DNA of 64,000 bases from Bin5 sp965261695 (GCA_965261695.1 OZ253474.1:806001-870000), one strand, 5' to 3'. Positions 9,401-18,998 are shown, counted from the stretch's first letter. Numbers and translations are program-made. The notes: generated by a model not told the origin, from the sequence alone.

Positions 9401-12400
9401 CTTACCCAACGGGTCAGTTCGGTCCGGTTGCGCCGGCCTGTGGCGTCTGTGACGGTCGCGGTGATGCGATACTCGCCGCCCAAGTGTGTTTCAAAGGTAC
9501 ACGAAGTGAATTCATGTTCGGAGTCATCCGGCCCGGACGCGGCGGTCGTCGCGACATTGCATTCCTGCGCCACTGTCTCGATCTCCTGCCACCTGCCTTC
9601 GCGATACTCCCAATCGAGCCGGGCTGCCCGCACGACCGCGCCGTGCCCTTCGATTGCATTGCCGTCGATATCGGTGACGACGATATCAACCGTCAGCGGC
9701 TCGCCCTGCTCAACAAAGTAACGGGCTGTGCGCAGACCGATGTAGCGGTCAGCGGGATGCAATAACAGACCGGCGCCACTGCTCCACGCCTGCCGGTTCA
9801 CGTCCAGCACCGTTGCCGTGGCGTCGATGTGTACCGGGAATGGTCTCGCTCTCCCCTCGTCAGCCATTTCAATAGCGTCATCTGATGCGTCTTGGGTAAC
9901 GAAATCAATGCGCAGGCTGTGCTCACCGGTCGCGTCGGTGCGCGAACTGAACGAGGCGCCGCCAAGGTAGCCGTAGTCGTGGCCATAGCCCCACCACGGT
10001 ACCCACTTGCCAAAGACGAAGCCGGACCAGTTGGGCGGGTCGTAGGAACCGGTTGACGCCTCTACGTGCCAGTCCACCTCGGAATTGGGCAGCGGGCCCC
10101 CGGAGAAGTAGCTGGCGCTTACGGTCGCCAGCGCGTGGCCGCCGGCGATGTGTGGACCTTCGCTGACGCTGGCGCTGACCTCATACTCAGGGCGGCGGAA
10201 CTCCTGCACCTGAAACTCGTGGTAGTGGCGCGCTTCGTCGGCATAGAGTCCGCTGAAATTCGGTCGCAACTCAATCCAAGCGTAGCCTAAATTAGCGTTT
10301 TCGGGCAGGTCGAACTGGAAGTGGAATCCGCCCAGGGCGTTAACAGATACGTCGCCCGTGTCGACCAGGTTGTTCGACGAATCCCGCACTGTATAGTTGA
10401 GTTGGGCCGACTCGTCTTCTGCCAACAGGCGCACGTCGCCCTCCGGGCCGCGCTCGATCCGGCGCGCCCACCCCTTGATGCTGACGGTCTCGCCCGGGCG
10501 GTACATCCTGCGGTCGTCAAAGACATAGTAGCGGACTTCTACACGCTCGTCTCGCTGCCGCCAGCCATTCCAACCCCGTTCGGTCCTGTAGTATTCGTAG
10601 CGATTTTCGGGCAGGAAGGCCACATCATCGCCGTCGCGGGCGATCAGCAACTGCGCGCTGTTTTCGGGTAGCGTCAATCGCAACGAACCGGTCTCGTCAG
10701 TCGTGCCAACCACGTCCTGCGGCCAGAGGGTTACGCTGACACCTGCCAAGGGCGAGCCGTCAACCAGGCGGTTTGCCCAGACGTACATCTCATCGGCGTC
10801 GGCGAAGGCGTCCAGGCCAATTTGGGTTACCTGGACCCAACTGATGACGCGCATGTCCTGGAGCCGCCGGTTGAATAGCGCAGAGAGGAGACCGCTCTGC
10901 GGCTCAACGTTCAGGATCAGATGGCCCGTATCTCCATTCAGCGCCTCGGCGAGGTCGATGTTCGTCTCCATCATCACATTGGCCTGGGCGCCAAGATCCA
11001 GCGTGCGCTCCATCACCAGTTCGCCGGGTGGATCCTGTGGGTTGTCACGACGGAGGTCTTGCCGCCACAGCAAGTATTCGACGTACTGCTCCGGCGCGAC
11101 CCGATAGGCGCGTACTTTGACCGCATTTACATTGACCGTGTAGATGGGGAAGGCCGGTGCGCCGTAAGGATCCAGGACGGTAATGGGGCCGTTGCCCTTG
11201 GCGATCAGAAACGCTTCAATTGCCCCCATCTGGAACTGGACCTGCACGTCCTCGGCAAGCGTCTGGTCGAACCTATCCGTCAGCCCGGCGGACACGTTGA
11301 CATTGTAAGTTGTGTTGCTGTGCGCGTTGGTCTCAATCCAGATCTCGTTGCGAAAGACGTTAACTGAAATTGCGTCAGGTTCCGGCTCGATCGAGATGAG
11401 CGCAGGGTCGAATGTTTCGGTGTCAATGGGATTGTTGAAACGCAGGACCCAGGGATCGCCAAGCGGACAGATGTTGCCGCCAGTCCAGCCGCATTCATGT
11501 TGACGCATGGCGAACGGGCCGGGCGTCTGGAAGCTGTAGCTCTGCGGATGCGCGCTAACGAGCGGGCCTTCGACTGAGGGCGTGCCCGCTGCAAAGGTTG
11601 CTGTGACGGTCGTGTTGCGTGGGAGAGGTTCAGTGGGAACGAAAGCCAGCCAGCGGTCCGCCGCCGCGCCTGCGACCAGCCGCTCGACGCGTGAATCGGC
11701 GGCGATCTCCTCATCGGTTGCGAGGCGAACCGCGTAACTGCGGCCGCGGGCGGTGACCTGCGCATGCTCGGCTACCTCAGCTGGATCGATGCGCTGGTCG
11801 AATGATGCAAATAAGACCGGAGACAGGCCAAGCGCGCCGCGTGCGGGATGTGCCGTTTGCAGCGTGGTGGCCGGTGTGCGGAAAATCCAACTGACGGCCT
11901 GTGCCAATTCCTGGCCGCTCGCGGACTCTATTCCTGCGGGAATCTCAACTGTGTACTCCGTCGCCATCGGCATGCGGTCGACGCCGTCCACCTCGGCTTC
12001 AAACAGGAGCGTATTCGTACCCACCCAGCGCCAGCGGCCCGGCACAGCGGGAGATAACTTCACTGGCACATCTTCTTGTGACAGTTCCTGGTGGCTGCTG
12101 AGCGGCACCATCGGCTGGTTGAATGTTACGCTCAACTGCGGAGCCAAGGGCACGTCCCCGTCAGGTGAATAACGCAGAACGGCCAAGGGCGTGTCCGCAT
12201 AGTCGTCGGCCTTCGTCACGGCCTGCGGCGGCGGGAAGGGCAGTTCCTCCTCTGTGCCGGGACGGGGCGGCGGCAGAAGTTCGTCTGGCAACCGCGCTTG
12301 CTCGACATCGCCCTCTAGCGCGTGGAAGGGCGGTAGGCGGTTCAGTAGACTCTGAACTTGCTCCTGCGTGAGCGCCGTCACCTGCGCGAGGGGCGGGCGC

Positions 12401-12651
12401 GCCTCACCGGCGTCCCAGTCGAGTTGCCCTTCGCTGAGCGCAAACGGCGGGGCAACGGAATCGTCGGACGACTGCCACTCGTCATCAAAGTATTCGTCAA
12501 TTGGGAAGTCAGCCACCTCAATTTCCGCTGCTGGCGAGAAGCCACCAACCCCGTCCGAGTCGGACCTGTTGTCCGTGCTGCCCTGCCCGCAACTAAGGGT
12601 CGACAGCGCGATCAGGAAGATCACGATGGGGAGAAAAATACGGTGGAACAT
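6415..12651 (-). CDS. Alpha-2-macroglobulin family lipoprotein with intact thioester motif
   Basis: A very large 2,078-residue secreted protein, longer than E. coli YfhM (about 1,650). The N-terminus is a hydrophobic signal with a lipobox-like but atypical TLSC ending at Cys21. An acidic linker follows, then macroglobulin-type beta domains. The alpha-2-macroglobulin signature LPDNLTRYRVMVVAVAGG lies in the second half. The thioester motif CSEQ is at Cys1579-Gln1582 (bases 7906-7917) within YPYECSEQIASRI. An alpha-helical thioester domain and a receptor-binding-like beta domain follow. The family traps proteases: bait cleavage triggers covalent capture through the thioester. The pbpC gene often linked to bacterial homologues is not nearby; the neighbours are cell-envelope genes. 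Confidence 0.93.
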   Translation of the reverse strand: MFHRIFLPIVIFLIALSTLSCGQGSTDNRSDSDGVGGFSPAAEIEVADFPIDEYFDDEWQSSDDSVAPPFALSEGQLDWDAGEARPPLAQVTALTQEQVQSLLNRLPPFHALEGDVEQARLPDELLPPPRPGTEEELPFPPPQAVTKADDYADTPLAVLRYSPDGDVPLAPQLSVTFNQPMVPLSSHQELSQEDVPVKLSPAVPGRWRWVGTNTLLFEAEVDGVDRMPMATEYTVEIPAGIESASGQELAQAVSWIFRTPATTLQTAHPARGALGLSPVLFASFDQRIDPAEVAEHAQVTARGRSYAVRLATDEEIAADSRVERLVAGAAADRWLAFVPTEPLPRNTTVTATFAAGTPSVEGPLVSAHPQSYSFQTPGPFAMRQHECGWTGGNICPLGDPWVLRFNNPIDTETFDPALISIEPEPDAISVNVFRNEIWIETNAHSNTTYNVNVSAGLTDRFDQTLAEDVQVQFQMGAIEAFLIAKGNGPITVLDPYGAPAFPIYTVNVNAVKVRAYRVAPEQYVEYLLWRQDLRRDNPQDPPGELVMERTLDLGAQANVMMETNIDLAEALNGDTGHLILNVEPQSGLLSALFNRRLQDMRVISWVQVTQIGLDAFADADEMYVWANRLVDGSPLAGVSVTLWPQDVVGTTDETGSLRLTLPENSAQLLIARDGDDVAFLPENRYEYYRTERGWNGWRQRDERVEVRYYVFDDRRMYRPGETVSIKGWARRIERGPEGDVRLLAEDESAQLNYTVRDSSNNLVDTGDVSVNALGGFHFQFDLPENANLGYAWIELRPNFSGLYADEARHYHEFQVQEFRRPEYEVSASVSEGPHIAGGHALATVSASYFSGGPLPNSEVDWHVEASTGSYDPPNWSGFVFGKWVPWWGYGHDYGYLGGASFSSRTDATGEHSLRIDFVTQDASDDAIEMADEGRARPFPVHIDATATVLDVNRQAWSSGAGLLLHPADRYIGLRTARYFVEQGEPLTVDIVVTDIDGNAIEGHGAVVRAARLDWEYREGRWQEIETVAQECNVATTAASGPDDSEHEFTSCTFETHLGGEYRITATVTDATGRRNRTELTRWVSGGQRPPTGNLQREDVQLIPDGQNYTPGDTAQILVQAPFFPAEGVVTLRRDGLVSSERFTMEGPTFTLHVPIEEKYIPNIHVQVDLVGSAVRVDDQGNELESAPRRPAYARGSLNLSVPPLSRTLWVDAVPRAVKLEPGAETTIDVTVQDANGEPVVDAEFAVVVVDEAILALTGYQLIDPVSVFYSERGRGVGDHHNRADVLLASLQSLQGAPPAPTGTPQPAMPRGTRGTWALAAAAPEAMPAMAMDAEMAEESKVAGGDAESIRVRVNYDSLALFAPEVRTDENGQASVSVTLPDNLTRYRVMVVAVAGGKFFGTGESSLTARLPLMVRPSAPRFLNFGDSFELPVVLQNQTDEAMETHVIVRATNADVTAEGGENGAVGYAVTVPANDRVEVRFATTTAGAGTARFQFGAIDANQPSIADAAEVDLPVYTPATTEAFAVYGEIDESGAVMQPLRPPLGVVPNYGGLEVTVSSTALQALTDAFIYLVRYPYECSEQIASRILGVAALRDVLTAFETEGLPSPAEIESTMERDLQTLAALQDDSGGFPIWRRWGEVWPYHSVHVAHALARARQKGFAVPEEMLSSSLDYLRHIEDHYPSWYGADVRRGLSSYALYVRKLLRDDDPSKARALISKAGLEDLSLESVGWLLFVLTDDTASQATVAEMRRYLNNRVTETAGAATVTSGYSDGDYLLLHSSRRADAVLLEALVVDQPESDLITKLVRGLLGHRTAGRWGNTQENVWVLLALDRYFNAYESQTPDFVARIWLGEQYAGGHTFAGRTAENVNLEVPMKFVQESATGVDGDVPLIVQKEGEGRLYYRLGLRYAPSDLRLAPADHGFTVERIYEAVDDPEDVRRDDDGVWHIRAGARVRVRLTMAAPSRRVHVALVDPLPAGLEILNPELAVTGALPQDPNSSRSGRWWWGSWYQHQNLRDERAEAFTSYLWAGVYQYSYMARATTPGAFVAPPAKAEEMYAPETFGRTGTDWVVVELSEE

Positions 12652-12752
12652 GGCTCTATACTCCTCTCGGGGGGATGACCGGTTTGGAGCGCCACCCCTG
12701 CTATCGGGGCAATGCGAAAGCTAGCGCGCTTCGTTGCCCTGCCAGATACGGT

Positions 12753-13406
12753 TCAGAAGTCGAACATGGACCTTATCAGCGGAATAAACCCCGCGCCGAG
12801 GAATGCGAAAATGATATGTTTGATGATCTTGCCAATGATGACCGGTACCAGAAAGCGATGGAGAGGCAACCGGATTGCGCCGGCCAGGATGCCGGCGACA
12901 TCAAAGAGAGGCGTTGGCAAGATCGCCAAACCGAAGAGCACCGGCATGGTATAACGTGTGGTCAGTTTGTGGAGTCTCGAATTGATGCCCCGCTGAAGAA
13001 TCAGGTCGCCGCCGGTCGCTCCCGCCAGGTATCCCGACAACTCGCCCAGTCCGCTGCCACATCCGGCAACGACGCCGAGCAGGACCGGATTCAGGTTGGC
13101 TCCCAAGGCAAGCACCACGAACAGACCGGGTGCGGGCAGAACGACCGTCGCGTTGGATATCAGACTGATCAGAAAGCTACCTGCATATCCCCAGTGGTTG
13201 AAACGCTGCACCCACTCGCCATTGAGGGCCAGCCAGATGGAACCGGCGGTGATCACAAGCAGCGCAAATAGTTGCAATATCAACTGGAGCGGCTTGCGGC
13301 CAGGGGCATCCTCTGCGATCTTTTCGCCGGTTTCAGCGGTCGCTTCGCCGCCCCTCATTCTGTTCAGCGCATCCCGCAATCGGCCTCGAATCCTGGTACG
13401 GTTCAT
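12753..13406 (-). CDS. VTT (SNARE-associated/DedA-like) membrane protein
   Basis: A 217-residue integral membrane protein. A charged cytoplasmic N-terminus of about 45 residues precedes a first membrane helix (LILQLFALLVITAGSIWLAL). Re-entrant and membrane segments typical of the VTT fold follow, including SNATVVLPAPGLFVVLALGA and a Gly-rich GCGSGLGELSGYLAGATGG. DedA/VTT proteins act in phospholipid or undecaprenyl-phosphate movement and membrane homeostasis; the substrate here is unknown. It sits between alpha-2-macroglobulin and a secreted cyclophilin, in line with an envelope role. Confidence 0.8.
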   Translation of the reverse strand: MNRTRIRGRLRDALNRMRGGEATAETGEKIAEDAPGRKPLQLILQLFALLVITAGSIWLALNGEWVQRFNHWGYAGSFLISLISNATVVLPAPGLFVVLALGANLNPVLLGVVAGCGSGLGELSGYLAGATGGDLILQRGINSRLHKLTTRYTMPVLFGLAILPTPLFDVAGILAGAIRLPLHRFLVPVIIGKIIKHIIFAFLGAGFIPLIRSMFDF

Positions 13407-13493
13407 AAACGGTTTTCGGGTTGAGTAATTTCACTGACGACAATCGTTGAGGAAGTGTTCCCGCAAACAGGATCAGCTGCTGTTCAGCAGGTC

Positions 13494-14168
13494 TTACTGA
13501 GCGCCGGATTCTTCGATTTCAACCGTTTTCAGAAGATCGCCGGCAAACTCGGATGCCCCTGCAGCCATCGGGTCCCGTAAGGAAAGCGAGCTCAACACGT
13601 CCATGCCCTCCACGATCTCGCCGAAGATCGTATGGTTGCCGTTCAACCAGGGCGTTTCGGCAAGGGTGATAAAGAACTGACTGCCGTTCGTGTTCGGCCC
13701 GGCGTTCGCCATCGCCAAAAGGCCGGCGCGGTCGAACTGCAAGCTGGCAACAATCTCATCCTGGAACTCGTAGCCGGGCCCGCCGGCGCCGCTTCCGGCT
13801 GGATCGCCCGCTTGGGCCATGAAATTCTCCAGCACGCGATGAAAGTGCGTGTCGTTGTAGAAGCCATCGCGGGCCAGAAAGACGAAATTATTCACCGTTG
13901 CCGGGGCTTGGTCGGCGAAGAGCCGCACGCGCATATCGCCTTTCTCGGTCTTGAAAATGGCGTAGTACTCGCCCGCCGGGTCAATCGTCATCGCCGGCGC
14001 AGCGCTGTACATCCCGTTGCGGGCCGCCGGTTCGACGGCAGCCGCCGCGCCGCTGTCGGTCTCTACGACTTCTTCCGCCGGCTCGGTAGTCGAGTTACAG
14101 GCGGAGATGACGAGGGCGCAGAGCAGCAGGAAGGCGACGATACATCGGCCCAGACCGCGTTTTCCCAT
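13494..14168 (-). CDS. Secreted cyclophilin-type peptidyl-prolyl isomerase lipoprotein
   Basis: A cyclophilin with a bacterial lipoprotein signal. The start is placed at the ATG giving MGKRGLGRCIVAFLLLCALV, because this puts a normal signal peptide and lipobox (ISAC) at the N-terminus. An earlier in-frame start at 14249 would add 27 residues ahead of it. A low-complexity linker leads to the isomerase fold, with FHRVLENFMAQAGDP (catalytic Arg), NTNGSQFFITLAETPWLNG and HTIFGEIVEGMDV, all standard cyclophilin motifs. It would assist folding of exported proteins at the cell surface. It is transcribed with the flanking envelope genes. Confidence 0.9.
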   Translation of the reverse strand: MGKRGLGRCIVAFLLLCALVISACNSTTEPAEEVVETDSGAAAAVEPAARNGMYSAAPAMTIDPAGEYYAIFKTEKGDMRVRLFADQAPATVNNFVFLARDGFYNDTHFHRVLENFMAQAGDPAGSGAGGPGYEFQDEIVASLQFDRAGLLAMANAGPNTNGSQFFITLAETPWLNGNHTIFGEIVEGMDVLSSLSLRDPMAAGASEFAGDLLKTVEIEESGAQ

Positions 14169-14270
14169 GTCGGGCCGGGAGGCGATAGCGACCTGCATGG
14201 GGGACACAGGTAGGAGCGAAAGCCTAGTGCGATTGGTAGACCTGTTCAAGATATTCTCCTTTTCGAAGAG

Positions 14271-15302
14271 TCATGTTCCCGGTGGTTGAGTGGGCGCGAC
14301 TGACTCACAATTGGCAGACTGCCTCTCGAGCTTCCACAGGGCATAGACAGCCAGAAGCAGAACGCCCAGCGCGACGATGATGGCCTCCTGTAAGTTGGCC
14401 TGGGTCAGAAATACTGATGCCAGCCCCATTGCTCCGGCGATCAGAAAACATATCAGGACCGCTTCACGCTGGCTGCCTGTTAGCCGTGCCAACCGGTGGC
14501 TGAGATGATCCTTGCCTGGTGTGGTGAGCGGGTTTTGGCCGCGGCGCAGGCGGCTGATGAAGACCAGCGTCGTGTCGAAGATCGGCAGCGCCAAAATGAG
14601 CACTGGAATCAGCCAGGTTACGCTGGCGCTGTTCATGGGGAAACGCAGCTTGATGCCGACGGCGGCAAGCAGAAAGCCAAGAAATAGACTGCCGGTATCG
14701 CCCATAAAAACACGCGCCGGATTCCAATTATACACCAGGAATCCCACACACGCGCCGCAAAGCGCGGCGGCCAATGTACCAACCAGATATTGATCGCTCA
14801 TGGCGGCGAGGAGCGTGAAAAAGGCCGAAGCAATGGTCGCGATTCCGCTGGAAAGTCCGTCCATATTGTCGAGAAGATTGAACGCGTTCGTGATTCCGAC
14901 AACCCAGAAAAGCGTCACAATGATGTCGATAATCCCATTGAAGAGGCGGACTTGCACTCCGCTGACGACGAGAACGCCGGCGGCAGCCACCTGTACGGCC
15001 AGCTTGACGTAGCTCCCCAGACCGCGGCTGTCGTCCAGCGCGCCAACGAGGCTGACCAGCGTGGCGCCGACAAAAATGCCGACGACCTCATTGACGTAAC
15101 GTCGTTCGCCCCAGATGGCCAAGGCGACGATAAAGGCAATATAGATGGCAGCGCCTCCCATCAACGGCACCGGCGTTCCGTGGAGCTTGCGTTCGGAGGG
15201 ATGGTCGAGGATCCCCAGCCGCAAAACTGCGTAGCGCACCAGGGGCGTACCGCCAATGGCGATGACAAGGGCGCTGGCGGCCATCAAGAGAAAAGTGCTC
15301 AT
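14271..15302 (-). CDS. WecA/TagO/MraY-type undecaprenyl-phosphate sugar-1-phosphate transferase
   Basis: A 343-residue polytopic membrane enzyme that starts a lipid-linked glycan by moving a UDP-HexNAc sugar-1-phosphate to undecaprenyl phosphate. Diagnostic cytoplasmic motifs are all present: DHPSERKLHGTPVPLMGG after the first helix, GALDDSRGLGS (the DD pair), NAFNLLDNMDGLSSG (metal-binding Asp), VFMGDTGSLFLG, and DHLSHRL for the HxxH-like loop. The last helices end in a short charged tail. It lies 30 bases downstream of the Wzy_C/TPR gene on the same strand, suggesting one pathway for a surface polysaccharide or wall polymer. Confidence 0.92.
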   Translation of the reverse strand: MSTFLLMAASALVIAIGGTPLVRYAVLRLGILDHPSERKLHGTPVPLMGGAAIYIAFIVALAIWGERRYVNEVVGIFVGATLVSLVGALDDSRGLGSYVKLAVQVAAAGVLVVSGVQVRLFNGIIDIIVTLFWVVGITNAFNLLDNMDGLSSGIATIASAFFTLLAAMSDQYLVGTLAAALCGACVGFLVYNWNPARVFMGDTGSLFLGFLLAAVGIKLRFPMNSASVTWLIPVLILALPIFDTTLVFISRLRRGQNPLTTPGKDHLSHRLARLTGSQREAVLICFLIAGAMGLASVFLTQANLQEAIIVALGVLLLAVYALWKLERQSANCESVAPTQPPGT

Positions 15303-15332
15303 AGGACGATTCGGTTTCCGATGTCCGCCTAG

Positions 15333-18300
15333 CTATTCGAGCGAATTGATAAAAGCCTCAATCTGCGGCCTCTCGCCATCGGGCGCGAGCGTCAATGCGG
15401 ACTTACCGAACTGTTCGGCCTTTTCGGTGTTGCCAAGTTCACTGTGAATCTTAGCCAATCCGAACGGATAGCGATATTCGTCCGGCGCAAGTTCGATCAT
15501 ATCTTGCAAGAGTTCTGCCGCATCAAGCAACTTGCCATTCTCAAGATACAAGTCGACAAGCAGGTTGTAATTGGAGATGTTTGCGACGATCCCGCCATGG
15601 CCGCCTCTGAGCAGTTCGACCGCCTGACCACCCCACATGATTGCTTCATCTGAACGTCCAAGTCCGTCATTCAGAATGACCAGATTGAAAAGCGTACCCA
15701 CATTGTTGGGACTCTTTTCAATCAGCCGCAGATTGGTTGTCAGCGCTCCCTCCAGGTCCTCACTGCGTGACTGGGCTACCCCCAAATGGCTGAGTAGCAG
15801 CAGACTGTCCGGGCGTCTTTCCAGGCCGCTTCGAAGGAGTTCGGTGGATTTTTTCGGATCGCCCTTCTGTGTATACATGTCTGCCAGTTGAAGATAAGTG
15901 CTTTCGAAATGGTCGTCAAGGGAGAGACTATGCCGCAGTGCAGCCACTGCCTCTTCTTCTCGTTCCAGCAATGCCAGGACTCTAGCCTTCTCATTCCACA
16001 AGTGGGCCGCATTGGGGCTGAGTGCCAGAGTTGCCTCGAAATACCTCAAACTCTTTTCCAGAAGTTGCAACTGCAATTGCGCGTCATGGGTTAGTGTCGA
16101 CCAGTGTCGATAGAGACGGGCCAGATTGGCCGTGTGATCGGTGTTTAGAGGGTTGACTTCCTGCGCCCGTTGCAAGACGATTTCCGCGCTGCGCAACAAC
16201 TCCTCCTGCCCCAATTCCTCCAACTCGGCAGCAGAGATGCTGAGGATATCTTGCAGAGAAGGTTCGGCGGGCAATAAGCGCGGGCTTCCTGCGGGCGCCT
16301 CTCCCGCTCTTGCAAGCAGACTGCGCCCGTAGAAGAGCATATAGTAATCCTCTGACTGTCGTACAGCCAGAGCGCGCCTGTACAGATCCGCGCTTCTTGC
16401 CCAATCGCCGGCGTTATCGAATTCCTGTCCCTGCTTGTAAAAGACATCGGCCCGCACCTGTGCAATGTTGACATTGCTTACGATGAAGAGGACAGCTGCC
16501 GACAAAACGACAGCGCCGCATGTGGTTGCCAGTGTCCGGCCCATCCACGCCCGCCTCGGTTGCGCGATCGAACGCCACGCAAGGACCAGGCCGGCGACCA
16601 GACACCAAAACAGAACGGTCCATGTAAACGAACTGAAGAGTCCAGCGATGTGATTGAGATGCTGCACCAGTTCACGCGTTGGATTTCTGGGCACCAGACT
16701 ACCTGCAAAGAACAAAACATACAGAATCCAGCCCGCAAAGAGCGTCATCGCGTACAGGCCCAATGCCAATACCCACCTGAGAACGACTTCAGACGCCCGT
16801 CCGGGCACAGAAGCGTCATTCCCACGCCTTGTCCTGGCCGCTGTATTGCCCTGAATTCCAGCCAAGTTGACCTTTGGCCGGCGCAAGAAGGACGCCGAAG
16901 TGCCCAACAGAGCAGCAACCAAACCCGTGAATAGCACGAGCCAGAACACGCTGAATCCGCTTTCGGACGTTTGATTGGCGCTAGCCGAAAACAGGCTGCT
17001 GGAAAGAATCGAAAAAGGATTGGTTGAGCCTGCGCCGTTTCTAATAAAGAAAAACGCCACGGTCGACAAAACCAGGAAATCCAGAAGAAGGGTTGCCAGG
17101 ACTGGGGCAAGCCATTCTTTTCTGCCATCTCTGCTCCGGCGGCGGCCGCGGCTTGTCCTTGAACGTCCCGACGCGCGCGCAGAACCGGCTCGCCCCGCGC
17201 TTCTGCCTGCTCCCTGTTCGGCAGAAGAATCCTCAGCGGCGAACGACTCCGGGACGAGCCACCGCATTCCCAGCGCCAGCAGCATAGCGACGAAAACCCA
17301 GAAATAGACGCGCGTGGCAGCAACTGCGATCCCGAAGTGAATTTCGACGTAGTGAGCGATGATTGCGGAAAGAAGCGCTACGATCAAGAACTGTCTCCGG
17401 CGCTCTTCAGCCTGCGTGTTCGATTCGGGCTGCAGGAAAACGGCCAACGTGACGTAAGCGATCAGTCCCAGGATCAGACCGGTCGGCCAGTTTACACCGA
17501 GGAAACCGGCGCTGACCCCGCGCAGCAGGAAGAACGCGCTGAGAAACAGTCCGCCGCCGATTGACAGGCCAGCGAAAAGCGCGGCGTCCCGCCGTGAACG
17601 GATAAGCCCCAGCCAGCGTAACGCCCAGAAGAAGATCGATAGGAATAGGAGAGAGTTGGCCAGGAAGCCCAGCACACCGGTCATGGCGAGGCTGTCCCAG
17701 GTCTCATTGTGGGAGCGATCGGGGGTGCGATTGCGCGCTTCCCACTGGGCCAATTCGGGCGAATAAAACCTGTTGAACGCCATCCACATCGCCTCTGGGC
17801 CATAGCCGATGAGCGGGCGCAAGGGATTAATGGCATCTGCCTTTCCATCGGGAAAATTCAGCGGTTCATGCGGGGAGACCAACTCCGCCACGCCCTCCCA
17901 GATAAGGACGCGCACGCGGCCTGTGCCGCTGCTGCTATCCAGCATCGTCGTCAGCCGGCCCCAAACGGGAACCTGCCGGAAGCCGGCGCCGAGAGCCGTC
18001 GTATTCAAGAGGACTAGCAGAACGGTTACGGCCACGCCCAATCCCACCCAGGCTGCCGTCAAGGCACGGTAGTTGCGCGGGCGCACTCCAGTAAGCAGGA
18101 GCAACACAAAGATGTAGATTCCGCTGGCCAATCCAAGCCAGGGGCCGCGGCTCTGAGTCCAAAAAATGGCAAGAAGCTGGATGACAAGCACGAATAGGTA
18201 GCAACCACCGGCCAGGATGCCGGCCAGGCTATGCTCGGGCGGAGGAATCCTCGTGTCCACATCTGGCTCGGCTTCGTCGGCGGCCTGTGTCCCTCCCTGA

Positions 18301-18998
18301 AGCAAAAAGACAAAGCTGGAAACTGCCCGTTCAAGCGTCAGGAAGAAGGCCATGATGAGGTAGGCGGCCAGGAAAATCGCATTGCCGGCATTGGCCGCGA
18401 TGCGGACCGTCACATCCTCACCCCAGGACAGAGGATCCTTCTCAAAATGCTGGATCAATCCGTAGATGACGATGGGCAGGCTGGTGAGGATAATTGTATG
18501 CTGCAGCCGCCGCAACTGGGCCGATTGGCGCAGATGGGCTGCCGTCAGAATGGCGATGATCAGATAGCTGGCAAACGTATAGGCGCCTTGAAGACGATGA
18601 TACGAGCCCCACCAGCTGACATAGGGCGAGACGCTGAAAATCGTACTGATGGCGTAGGCCGCCGCCAGGAGCGCGACGGGCAACAGCAGTGGCAGCCTCC
18701 AAAAATTGGCCACTAGCCGGCCGCCAGCGATCAATGCACCGCCGCCGGCCTCTGCGCGCCCGCCGCTGTGGGATGATGGTTCACTTCCCGAAGGCAACCA
18801 AAACTGCCCGCCGTCAATAAGCTTCACCAGATATGCCAGCAGCATGACCAGAGAAATGGAGCGAACGAGAGTGATCTTGTCCGGCTCAAAGACGCGACTG
18901 GAATAGGCGTTGAAGAAGAGCGGTGTCACAATCAACGCCGCCAGCCAACCGGCTTCGATCACGGATTCGCAGTATTTCTGGACTTTCGAATGTTGCAT
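15333..18998 (-). CDS. O-antigen ligase/polymerase (Wzy_C) family membrane protein with C-terminal TPR domain
   Basis: A 1,221-residue protein. The first 800 or so residues are mostly hydrophobic helices, with a Wzy_C-type segment (IFWTQSRGPWLGLASGIY) and an external loop with a GYGPEAMWMAFNRF stretch typical of O-antigen ligase-like proteins. A basic low-complexity insert (SRTSRGRRRSRDGRK) lies near 600. From about 880 to the end are tetratricopeptide repeats such as LWNEKARVLALLEREEEAVA and LLLLSHLGVAQSRSEDLEGA. Such fusions polymerise or attach glycans outside the membrane, with the TPR part probably recruiting partners. Proximity to the WecA-like gene supports a glycan role. Confidence 0.85.
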   Translation of the reverse strand: MQHSKVQKYCESVIEAGWLAALIVTPLFFNAYSSRVFEPDKITLVRSISLVMLLAYLVKLIDGGQFWLPSGSEPSSHSGGRAEAGGGALIAGGRLVANFWRLPLLLPVALLAAAYAISTIFSVSPYVSWWGSYHRLQGAYTFASYLIIAILTAAHLRQSAQLRRLQHTIILTSLPIVIYGLIQHFEKDPLSWGEDVTVRIAANAGNAIFLAAYLIMAFFLTLERAVSSFVFLLQGGTQAADEAEPDVDTRIPPPEHSLAGILAGGCYLFVLVIQLLAIFWTQSRGPWLGLASGIYIFVLLLLTGVRPRNYRALTAAWVGLGVAVTVLLVLLNTTALGAGFRQVPVWGRLTTMLDSSSGTGRVRVLIWEGVAELVSPHEPLNFPDGKADAINPLRPLIGYGPEAMWMAFNRFYSPELAQWEARNRTPDRSHNETWDSLAMTGVLGFLANSLLFLSIFFWALRWLGLIRSRRDAALFAGLSIGGGLFLSAFFLLRGVSAGFLGVNWPTGLILGLIAYVTLAVFLQPESNTQAEERRRQFLIVALLSAIIAHYVEIHFGIAVAATRVYFWVFVAMLLALGMRWLVPESFAAEDSSAEQGAGRSAGRAGSARASGRSRTSRGRRRSRDGRKEWLAPVLATLLLDFLVLSTVAFFFIRNGAGSTNPFSILSSSLFSASANQTSESGFSVFWLVLFTGLVAALLGTSASFLRRPKVNLAGIQGNTAARTRRGNDASVPGRASEVVLRWVLALGLYAMTLFAGWILYVLFFAGSLVPRNPTRELVQHLNHIAGLFSSFTWTVLFWCLVAGLVLAWRSIAQPRRAWMGRTLATTCGAVVLSAAVLFIVSNVNIAQVRADVFYKQGQEFDNAGDWARSADLYRRALAVRQSEDYYMLFYGRSLLARAGEAPAGSPRLLPAEPSLQDILSISAAELEELGQEELLRSAEIVLQRAQEVNPLNTDHTANLARLYRHWSTLTHDAQLQLQLLEKSLRYFEATLALSPNAAHLWNEKARVLALLEREEEAVAALRHSLSLDDHFESTYLQLADMYTQKGDPKKSTELLRSGLERRPDSLLLLSHLGVAQSRSEDLEGALTTNLRLIEKSPNNVGTLFNLVILNDGLGRSDEAIMWGGQAVELLRGGHGGIVANISNYNLLVDLYLENGKLLDAAELLQDMIELAPDEYRYPFGLAKIHSELGNTEKAEQFGKSALTLAPDGERPQIEAFINSLE

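Noticed and set aside
13477..13490. Small hairpin CTGCT-GTTC-AGCAG after the cyclophilin gene
   Set aside because: Too short a stem and no T-run on the minus strand for a terminator call.
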